DNA from: Chara braunii
Taxonomy: Eukaryota; Streptophyta; Charophyceae; Charales; Characeae
Direction: 5' to 3'
Assembly (NCBI GenBank): GCA_003427395.1
Contig: BFEA01000010.1
Coordinates: 2,627,341 to 2,683,994 of the forward strand
Length of the DNA: 56,654 nucleotides
Shown here: piece after piece, positions 49,812 to 56,654 of the stretch
How the letters are laid out: the number at the start of each line of letters is the position of its first letter
Numbering within the stretch: the stretch's first letter is position 1
The notes under the pieces: generated by a model
Databases searched by the model: none
Seen by the model: only the letters and a program-made list of their open reading frames with translations
What the model was told of the DNA's origin: nothing
Translations under genes and position numbers: made by a program

Positions 49812-50395
49812 CCACAATGTAAGTCTATAACTGAATTGCGATCTTTCCTTGGTTTAGCTAGTTACTACAGGAACTTTGTTAGGAACTTCTCACTGATTGC
49901 TGCACCAATGCGAAGATTGTTAAAGAAAGAAACTATTTGGTTGTGGGATAAGGATTGTGAGTCTTCCTTTCGGAAATTGAAGTATGCCCTGACTCACCAC
50001 CCCGTCCTTAAGATTGTTGACCCGTCTTTGCCTTTCATTGTCACTACTGACGCAATTCAGTATGGGATTGGAGTTGTTCTCCAGCAGGATGACGGCAAGG
50101 GCAACAGGCCCATAGAGTTTATGTCTGCATGACTGTCGTCGGAAAAGGTTGCCAACTCCACCTATGAAAGGGAGTTGTATGCCTTAGTCTATGCACTAAA
50201 CACATGGAAGCACTACTTATTAGGGAGACACTTTACTGTGTATTCAGACCACTCTACTCTGAAGTGGATAAAGACATAGCCTAGGTTCTCTGATAAGCTG
50301 GTACGATGGTCTGCGTTTATTGATACCTTCGATTTTGAGTTGAAAATGATCAAAGGTAAGAGTAATGTGGTCGCAGACGCATTGTCCAGACGGAG
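49812..50395 (+). pseudogene. RT connection and RNase H (element B)
   Basis: SITELRSFLGLASYYRNFVR follows in the same phase, then the RNase H strand IVTTDAIQYGIGVVLQQDD with its Asp, ERELYALVYALNTWKHYLLG with its Glu, YSDHSTLKWIKT with the second Asp, and NVVADALSRR at the end. Stops at 50130-50132 (TGA) and 50277-50279 (TAG) can each be explained by one C-to-T change. All acidic catalytic positions are kept, unlike element A. Confidence 0.93.
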
Positions 50396-51340
50396 TGATT
50401 TCTTTGGTGCAATTGTCTCCTACTTGGATGTTGGGAATGACATGAAAGACCAGATTCGCCAAGGATATGCTACTGATCCTATCTGGAAACCAATCATGGA
50501 TATCCTTGTACGAGATCCATCCCAACTACCCAACTATAGATTGACTGATGGATTGTTGTTCTTGATGGACCAAACCGAACAAAGATTGTGTATTCTTCAT
50601 AAGGAAGAGATTAAGAGTGTATTGATTGGTAAATGTCACGATTCTGAGGGTCATTTTGGTTTCAAGAAAACATATGCTGAAGTCAGAGAACGTTTCGAAT
50701 GGAAGGGACTTAAAGAGGATGTACTAACATATGTTCGTACATGTCTAGTGTGTCAGAGAAACAAGTCGTCGCATGAGAACCCCCTTGGACTTCTCAAGCC
50801 ATTACCTATACCAAGCGAACCAGGTGAGTCTATCTCAATTGACTTTAAAAGTCGCAATGGTAATAGTCAAGTGAGGGTAATTATGGATCGTTTCTCTAAA
50901 TATGCTATGTTTGTTCCCTTACCAGCAGAAGCGCGGACTAAACTTGTCATTCAAAAATTTCAGATGCGATGGGTCACTGAGTATGGGTTCCCTAAAACCA
51001 TTGTGTCTGATCAAGATGTCAGGTTCACCAATCTGCCATGACAAAAGCTGATGGAAGCTTATGGCACACGGCTGACCATGTCGTCAGGGAGGCATCCCGA
51101 AACGAATGGTCAGACTGAACAGATGAACCGTCTGTGCCAACAGCTTTTGCGTATGTATATTAGACCCGATCAGATTGATTGGGGTGAGAACTTACCCAAA
51201 ATTGCAAGTGCATATAATAATAGTGTTCATACTTCCACTGAACGAACCCCGAATGCACTTCACAAAGGGTGGAAGCCTAAACGTCCCATTGACATACTAA
51301 ACCGGGACCAGAGTCTAAGGTTGCCCCAGGGACCTGAGAA
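50396..51340 (+). pseudogene. Integrase zinc-binding and catalytic regions (element B)
   Basis: In phase with RNase H. The zinc-binding signature is KCHDSEGHFGF with YVRTCLVCQRNK (H, H, C, C). The catalytic core has SISIDFKS, TIVSDQDVRF and NGQTEQMNR, with 35 positions between the second Asp and the Glu, counting the stop codon between them. That stop (TGA, 51039-51041) stands where Trp is usual. The core is followed by WGENLPKIASAYNNSVHTST. A frameshift near 51345 moves the reading to another phase. Confidence 0.93.
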
Positions 51341-51943
51341 TATGCAATCTTGTTTCAGGAGGACATTCAGAAAGTTAAAGATAATCTAAGGAAAGCTCAA
51401 CTATGGATGATTGAACAAGCCAACAGGCACCGTCAACCGTCTACCTTCAAAGAGGGTGATTTGGTTTGGGTAAAATCTAAAACGTTTTCACTAGAAGAAA
51501 ATGTCTCCCAGAAATTGCTACTTGTCTATTTTGGAACCTGGGAAGTTCTCAAGGTAATTGGCGATGTAGAGGGACCGTCTTATCGAGTTGATATCCCCCC
51601 TTATCTCAAAACATATCCTGTCTTTCATGCGTCCAAATTGTTGCCTTACGTAGAAGGAAATGAGTTTCCATACAGACCCTCTATGATTCCACCAGACATG
51701 GATGACGGATACGAGGTTGACAGGATCATAGAGCATGGGTACTTCTTTACGGGAGGACGTGGACGACCTCAGAAGCAGTTCAAAGTACGTTTTAAAACTC
51801 AAGCACCATCTGAGGACAAGTGGTTTAGTAAACGAGAACTACTTGAAACTGCTCCTGATATTATTGCTTCTACACTCACTTGTTGTGCGAAGGTACCCAG
51901 ACAGCATCCAGGGCGGAGGGAATTTGGTTTCAGGCCAATCTAG
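51341..51943 (+). pseudogene. Integrase C-terminus with chromodomain (element B)
   Basis: After the frameshift the phase of 51350 is open to 51943. A helix (QEDIQKVKDNLRKAQLWMI) is followed by FKEGDLVWVKSKT and FGTWEVLKVIG (GPY/F-type region with GTW instead of GPY), then PVFHASKLLPYV. The last 60 residues, YEVDRIIEHGYF..GRGRPQ, QFKVRF and SEDKWFSKREL, follow the chromodomain pattern (Y.VE.I..HR.....YLVKW.G....TW). Chromodomains steer chromovirus integration to marked chromatin. The canonical KW is replaced by RF. Confidence 0.88.
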
Positions 51944-52169
51944 GCCATCATTTGCATTAAGATCTGGACGGCTGAGGGATACAGCATCCAGGGTCCAGCC
52001 CCCGCGTCAACACTACATAAGAGCTGACTCCCTCGCTTTGACATTCATTCTGTCTTGCGTTGATGCTGACTTCACGCGTTGACTTCAACGCTGACTCAAC
52101 GATGTAACGCTGGCTCGACGTTGCGACGCTGGCATTGTGACTTGGCAAGGCGCTGCTAGTCCGGCATGG
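51944..52169 (+). other. Pol-LTR2 spacer, possibly outer part of a longer LTR
   Basis: It contains a purine-rich CAGGGCGGAGGGAA just upstream (51909-51922), a repeated ACAGCATCCAGGG (51901 and 51982) and degenerate CGTTGACTTCAACGCTGACT-like repeats. If the purine run is the polypurine tract, the LTR starts here and LTR1 lacks about 240 bp at its 5' end. Confidence 0.4.
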
Positions 52170-52690
52170 TGGCCGACTTGCTCCTGTCTTCTTGGCATGC
52201 TGACGTGGCCGCTGCCATTCGCTATCGCTGATGTGGCTGCTGCCACATGTATCATTGGGTAACGTGGCTGCTGCCATGTGTGTTATGACTGGGACTACGT
52301 AATCGACATTGCTGTTCTGTTTCATCGTCACTTCAGGAGGAGATCAGGACTGTGGAGAGTTCGTGATACGTACTTGGTTGTCTTCATGTCGACATTGCTC
52401 CACTGCTGATGTGGGACTGATTAGACGTGCCACGTGGCACATTGACGCTATTTCAGATACTCGTTCAGACTATTGATTATTGAGGTGGTAGTGAGGAGGG
52501 AGGCTGAAGCAGGAGTAGACATTGTACTTCCTCTCCTTTGTCTCATCTCCCTCCTCTCTCTTCGTCTGTGTATGATTACCTCACCTCATTCTGTCTGGTA
52601 CGATTTTAGACTATTAGTAATCATCAGCTGATGGACATTTATCCGGGCTTGCATTGCGGACAACTGTCTTTATGTTCTGGGTTCATTGCA
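52170..52690 (+). repeat. LTR2 of element B
   Basis: 521 bp, TG...CA, partner of 46248-46765. It has one exact TGACGTGGC near 52200. Differences from LTR1 are mainly single substitutions, with many transitions. Confidence 0.88.
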
Positions 52691-53039
52691 CTCTCATCTA
52701 ATTAATTCCAAAAAAAATTATGTTTCGGATTTTTCAAAACAAGCGGACAATTTTCGCAGTTTTGTTGTTAATTATTCATTATTATCATTATCATTATTCA
52801 TTTGCAGTCTGGAAATTCGATTTTTTATTATTATTAATGATTTCGAATTTGAGAGGGATTGGGAGACCTACTGAACTTGCAAAGTCGGGTTTCTATTCCT
52901 CGAAAATGTTTTTGCAAAGTTCAATCTTTTCTTTTTTTTGATTAGTGGCTCATTATCTGGGCAATCAACCCCACCCCCCACCTATGTTGTTGCACCCTCC
53001 TTTCTTCCCTTCTCATCTGTCTCCGGGTACCCCCTATTG
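52691..53039. other. AT-rich unassigned sequence
   Basis: Contains TTATTATCATTATCATTATT-like simple sequence and no supported gene. It does not continue the Gag of element D, which ends at LTR1. Confidence 0.5.
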
Positions 53040-53250
53040 TGGCATCGGTGAGTTGCCACATCAGCAGGCCACGTCAGCAGACCATGTCAGCAGTGACACG
53101 TCGGCCGACAGCAGTGCTACGTCAGCAACAGGGAGTGCCACGTCAGTAGGTCCCCGGTCTGGTCTATACTCACGCACTGTCAAACAGCCGTCATGGACCA
53201 GAAGCCAAGAGAAACGGCCGAGACCTATCAGGCCCGGATGCTGGTTTTGA
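53040..53250 (+). repeat. GCCACGTCAGCA repeat, coding-like
   Basis: Variants of GCCACGTCAGCA recur between about 53050 and 53145. They are the reverse complement of the TGACGTGGC motif of element B. Read on the plus strand they give Ala-Thr-Ser-Ala repeats (ATSADHV, SATSATGSATSVG) in a 101-codon frame. It may be the N-terminus of the element C Gag or a relic of an inverted leader array. Confidence 0.45.
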
Positions 53251-53278
53251 TTACTGAAGCCAAGCAACGCCATATGCG

Positions 53279-53620
53279 GTAGCAGCCGCAAAGAAGAAGA
53301 AGGTTGAGAATGCCGAGAAGGCACGTCTGCTGGCGGTAGAACAACAGCGCCAGCGCAATGAGGCAGCAACAAAGGCTGCCGATGAAGAGCACAGTCAACG
53401 ACGTGAGAAGCTATTCAGCGATGAGAGAGATCTACTTACTATGGCAGCGGAATGGCAGGCGGAGGCCGAAAGTGGCGAACTCAGCGACAACGGACCATGA
53501 ATCTCGCTGTTGCTCTCCCACCTCATGGACCTCCTGGCAAAGTGAATTGCGCAACAGGAGGACATCCATAGCCTCGACGGCCAGGTCAAGCAAGTCAACA
53601 GCCGTCTACAACAGCTGAAG
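53279..53620 (+). pseudogene. Coiled-coil N-terminal Gag part (element C)
   Basis: One phase reads AAAKKKKVENAEKARLLAVE, QQRQRNEAATKAADEEHSQ and LLTMAAEWQAEAESGEL, then a TGA near 53497. After a TGA near 53541 it continues LDGQVKQVNSRLQQLKQR. Heptads and charge suggest a multimerising helix. The Gag continues in another phase after about 53620. Confidence 0.6.
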
Positions 53621-54498
53621 CAACGACCCGACGAGCCGTCGCCACCCACGTCGCCAGCTCCTCCAATACTGTAGATCGCCTCGACGCCTTCGAGATCAAC
53701 GTCGAAACACTCACGGACGGCGCACAAGCACAGCAAGTGGTTACTCCACAACTTGAGTAGTGGATCTGCGTTGCCGCCGTTGGCCCAAACACGTCAACAC
53801 GCGAGACAATTCTGAAGTTCGATGGGCAAGAGATCTTCTGCGACTCCACGAAGACAGACCCAATTCCATGGTTTCGCCTATTCGAGCTGAAGTTAGAGCT
53901 TCACCACACAAACGAAGCCAAGAAGCACGCGTATTTGTACTCCCGATCTGGGGGTGCGTGCCAAGCATGGTTGGGCAATCTGCTGTCCACCTACGAAGTG
54001 GTGGTCTCCGACTTGCCCACCAAAATCAGCAAGGCTGATCTGAAGGCCGCGTGGCATAAGCGGTTTCAAATTGAGCCGTTGAAAGTAATGGACAAGTTGA
54101 TCAAGTTCCACCAAAACACGCTGCTAAGTGAAGATTGGATTGTCGAGTTCCAAAGCTGGGCGGCGACGCCCAGCGTACCAATGGGCTTTCATGCCGTCAA
54201 ACACTACTTCATCTCGAGGTCGTGTCCGACATTGTCCACCGGGTTGACTCAAGTCGCAGACACTCTCACTGCAACTGCAGAGCTCTTATACAAGGCCCCG
54301 CAGATCATCGTCACAAACATGGAGGCCAAGAACCTCAACCGTTCGCTTGCGGCAGGCCCGATCAAAGAACAACATCGGCCGAAAGTGACCGTGGTCGTGG
54401 CGGCAACGCCGATTGACCCTTCAAGCGAAGCTGCATCTGCCAATGAGGGGGACAGACTCGCAGCCGCCCGGGATGGTGACCGCCCCGGCAAAGGCTGA
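53620..54498 (+). pseudogene. Gag capsid (element C)
   Basis: The phase of 53935 is open from about 53620 with one TAG (53758-53760). It starts with a second short helix (TVDRLDAFEINVETLTDG), then the capsid opening ILKFDGQEIFCDSTKTD and PIPWFRLFELKLELHH, followed by CQAWLGNLL, DLKAAWHKRFQIEPLKVMD and QTLTATAELLY-like helices. This is the Retrotrans_gag pattern (F.G......W....E..L........W). It ends at a TGA at 54496, after which the knuckle follows in the same phase. Confidence 0.82.
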
Positions 54499-54693
54499 GG
54501 ATGCGGCAAATCGAAGACAAACACCACGTCAAAACCTGGCCCAGACGCAGCAGCTGAAGAACCATGGAACCATTATGGTCTCTCAGAACACGTATACAAG
54601 CTACGCACGAGATTCCGTTGTTGTTTGTGGTGCAACAACGATCTCCACGAAAGAGTGGGTTGTCCTTTGAAAGGCAACGACAAATCGGAAAAA
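54499..54693 (+). pseudogene. Gag zinc knuckle (element C)
   Basis: In phase with the capsid after the TGA at 54496, the sequence reads about 65 codons with a perfect CX2CX4HX4C knuckle, CLWCNNDLHERVGC, at 54622-54663, and ends at a TGA. The upstream TGA is therefore a point interruption of one Gag protein. The segment is too short and ATG-less to be found as a separate frame. Confidence 0.75.
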
Positions 54694-55206
54694 TGAGCAC
54701 CGCCGAGAGTGAGTCGACGACACTTTCGACGCCTTCGGAACCGGTTGCTACGCATGCGACTGCCCTTCGTTCCGAGGCACGTGTGGAAGTCGATAGTCCT
54801 CCCATCTTATATTCGTATGAGGACTATGTTGCCCGACTCATTCCTACGTTGGGCACTCATGCTCAAGGACAAGATGTGTGTGCGGTATCTTCTCTGTCCG
54901 GCAACGGCGACTTATCGTCTTCAAGTGGTTCTTCATGGGACTCGGCGCACGAGTTCAACATAGGTGTATTGGACCCGCTCACATCCGAGGATTGCACATG
55001 GCTTCCTCTCCTCACCACTGGCCGCTTGCCAGGAACGCAATGCGTATCATTATGTGCTCATCTTCATACATACTTATCCTTCTATGCACCACCAACTTCG
55101 CTGACGGATGACGAAGTTGAGGTGGGGGACATCCTTGCGTATGTTTCCAAGGTGGCCAACGAGTTTCGCAAACAGGGGTATGATGACAATAACGCCTTTA
55201 TACAAG
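54694..55206 (+). pseudogene. Gag-protease linker (element C)
   Basis: Starting at an ATG at about 54693 (MSTAESESTTLSTPSEPVA), the frame gives a Ser/Thr-rich stretch, then LYSYEDYVARLIPTLG, an acidic Leu/Thr-rich part and TDDEVEVGDILAYVSKVANE. It ends near 55220 in the first copy of the 34-bp duplication. No catalytic motif. By position it connects nucleocapsid to protease. Confidence 0.6.
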
Positions 55207-55240
55207 CAGGGGTACGATGATAATAACGCCTTTGGGCAAG
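55173..55240 (+). repeat. 34-bp tandem duplication that breaks the gag-pro frame
   Basis: CAGGGGTATGATGACAATAA at 55173 is repeated as CAGGGGTACGATGATAATAA at 55207. Both copies continue with CGCCTTT. The period of 34 is not a multiple of three, so the second copy shifts the phase. The same residues (QGYDDNNAF) are encoded on both sides, in different phases. Confidence 0.9.
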
Positions 55241-55430
55241 CGTCCTGCAACGCTTTGCTGGATAGCGGCACGACTCACAATTTCATGAGTCATGCCTTTA
55301 TGAAAAGGGTTGGCCTTGGCGCACAAGCTCGGAGGAAGGCAAACCCAATGGCGATCAAGTTGGCGGACGGAAAGATGCAGCAACTTCTCGACCGCTACAT
55401 CGAGGCCGTTGTAGGGCCAAGCCCCAGTAG
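55207..55430 (+). pseudogene. Aspartic protease N-terminal part (element C)
   Basis: In the phase after the duplication the sequence reads CNALLDSGTTHNFMSHAFM, the active-site strand of a retropepsin-like protease with DSG at 55261-55269, then KRVGLGAQARRKANPMAIKL and DGKMQQLLDRYIEAV. Only the first half of the fold is present. After about 55420 the translation becomes Ser/Pro/His-rich nonsense, and RT does not follow. Confidence 0.8.
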
Positions 55431-56555
55431 ACTTTCGAGCCTTAGTCGACCCCAATGCGGGTCCCAGTTGGCTCGGCCCGCTCACGCTCATGCTCAGGGC
55501 GCGGACCATTCGTCCCGAGGTCACCCCCACCTAGTGCTTTGAGACGGACGGGGGTGGGCCATCGCGTGACAGAGCTTTGACATTGGGGATGTAGCTCAGC
55601 CCTCACGCCGGGTGGTAGTCTCGCTGGTCATTCCGTAGCGCTGATTTTTTTTATTCTTTGTTGTGTTCTCAAGCAATTGCTCCTTCCAATACGCAGGCAG
55701 TCCAGGGGTTGTTTGAGAGTTTTCTTCTTTTGTGCGCAGGCTAAGCGTCATCCTTAGACCACGCACCATTTCCCTAAACCTTGTGTTCCCACAGCGTCAT
55801 CGGGGCGCGGCGAAGCCGTCCTCCCCCTCGCCTTTATGCACCCCTCGGGTCTCATAATTCACACTCAACTTATTGAAGCAGGCCCCTTAGTCTTTTCGGG
55901 GCCTTTACATGCATGCACACATAACTTCACATTCCCCTTGACAAGATCGTACTTCATTTCCTCATTTACACTCCACTTCTCAAACGCAAAGACCATTTCC
56001 ATGGGTTGGCTTTATGCTAAGGCCCCGTAGCCCTTTGCCCCTCTTCTCTTTTCATTTTGATGCCCGGTTCCTCTCGGCCCTATCCCGCTCAAGGCATCCT
56101 TAGCCTTCACTTACCTGCACAATCCCACACAAAGCAAAGATCCATGCAATCCCCCGTTGGGGGTCAACACATAGCCCTTCCCACATGGCTATCCTTTTCA
56201 TACTCTTTGACTGTTCTTTCTTTTCTTTCCTTGCTCAATCAACCCATCCTCTTCTCATAGTCATGCAGTCGGGGAAATCGTGGAGTCACACTGACCTTGT
56301 CTCAAGCTTTTACTCTTTCAACTTTTTCAAAAAATCTCACATTTCCAAGTTTCTACAAAGGTCCCGTTCCTTTCCTTCTTTGTGGCACAAGGGACCGGCA
56401 GCCCTCCCCTTGCCCCCTTTCTCCACCAAGTGAGGGCCGAGTTCGTTTACCGTTCGTTCCCTGGCAATGTAACAAGTGAGGGGAAAGGTTAGTCACATGC
56501 CAAGAAGGGAGGAGAAGAGGGAGAAAGGAGTGAAGGTCAAGGGTCTAGGGAGAGA
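55431..56555. other. Unassigned sequence
   Basis: C/T-rich on the plus strand in parts. No supported gene, LTR or repeat family was recognised. Short frames (55836-56030, 56057-56479) have no known domain. Confidence 0.4.
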
Positions 56556-56559
56556 AGGA

Positions 56560-56654
<95 letters not shown>
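56556..56654. repeat. (GA)n microsatellite
   Basis: A nearly perfect GA array reaching the end of the window. It probably marks where the contig or window ends in low-complexity sequence. Confidence 0.95.

Larger units (their letters stand above)
46248..52690 (+). mobile_element. Element B: chromovirus-type Ty3/Gypsy retrotransposon, defective
   Basis: 6443 bp from LTR1 to LTR2. The internal order is iMet-like primer site, motif-rich leader, Gag with coiled coil, RT (YLDD), RNase H, integrase and C-terminal chromodomain, which marks the chromovirus branch of Ty3/Gypsy. Protease is missing: Gag is joined to the beginning of RT at about 49101. Pol has four in-frame stops and one frameshift. 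No matching target duplication flanks the LTRs. Confidence 0.9.
53040..55430 (+). mobile_element. Element C: Gag-protease fragment of a Ty3/Gypsy element
   Basis: Coiled coil, capsid, zinc knuckle and protease follow each other on the plus strand, in the usual gag-pro order, but no RT, integrase or LTR is attached. The sequence loses coding character after about 55420. Several stops, phase changes and a 34-bp tandem duplication show it is a dead fragment. It is not a close copy of A, B or D. Confidence 0.75.

Noticed and set aside
46248-52690. Simple nested insertion of element B into the Gag of element D
   Set aside because: No target duplication and no continuation of the Gag after LTR2. 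A deletion or LTR truncation fits better.

Overview
The window is eukaryotic nuclear DNA made almost entirely of repeats. I found no convincing host gene, rRNA, functional tRNA or CRISPR array. The recognisable coding sequence belongs to LTR retrotransposons of the Ty3/Gypsy type, in several states of decay. The rest is long (AAT)n arrays, CA/CT/GA microsatellites, a 71-bp satellite, a large dispersed repeat block present twice, and unassigned sequence. The Gag style (capsid, long Glu/Lys-rich coiled coil, CX2CX4HX4C knuckle), the PYIDD-type reverse transcriptase and the AAT arrays resemble what I recall of charophyte green algae such as Chara braunii. That assignment is an inference from memory; other streptophytes or a fungus are not excluded.

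Layout. 1-2400: unassigned DNA with small tandem repeats and an LTR-like fragment. 2400-8291: repeat block copy 1. 8292-10019: unassigned DNA, including the probable start of an LTR. 10022-22709, minus strand: element A, a very large Ty3/Gypsy element. Read 5' to 3' it has a tRNA-Asp-type primer-binding site, an Arg/Gly-rich reading frame, two tandem paralogous frames of unknown function, Gag, a Gln/Gly/Asn-rich linker with zinc knuckle and protease, RT-RNase H, integrase, and then a second Gag-like set (capsid, coiled coil, zinc knuckle) 3' of pol, ending at a polypurine tract. 24200-27310: a degenerate satellite array interrupted by a 1145-bp hAT-like element with an 8-bp target-site duplication. 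29536-35487: repeat block copy 2, 27.1-27.2 kb from copy 1 and sharing even its N positions over 2.4 kb. 35488-40733: mostly unassigned, with one decayed coiled-coil reading frame.

40734-46247, plus strand: a second element type (D) with a tRNA-Asp-type primer-binding site. Its pre-gag region is a tandem series of diverged modules of two kinds, called M (about 115-145 aa) and N (about 80-95 aa), followed by a broken Gag. 46248-52690: element B, a chromovirus with two LTRs, an iMet-like primer-binding site, a leader packed with TGACGTGGC motifs, a decayed Gag, no protease, and RT-RNase H-integrase-chromodomain broken by four stops and one frameshift. 53040-55430: a Gag-protease fragment (element C) broken by a 34-bp tandem duplication. 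55431-56654: unassigned sequence ending in a (GA)n tract.

The most unusual feature is the repeated combination of duplicated pre-gag reading frames of unknown function with Ty3/Gypsy elements that share a tRNA-Asp-type primer site (A and D). In element A there is also a second Gag after integrase, and intron-like spacers whose acceptors lie about 20-25 nt before three of its cistrons.
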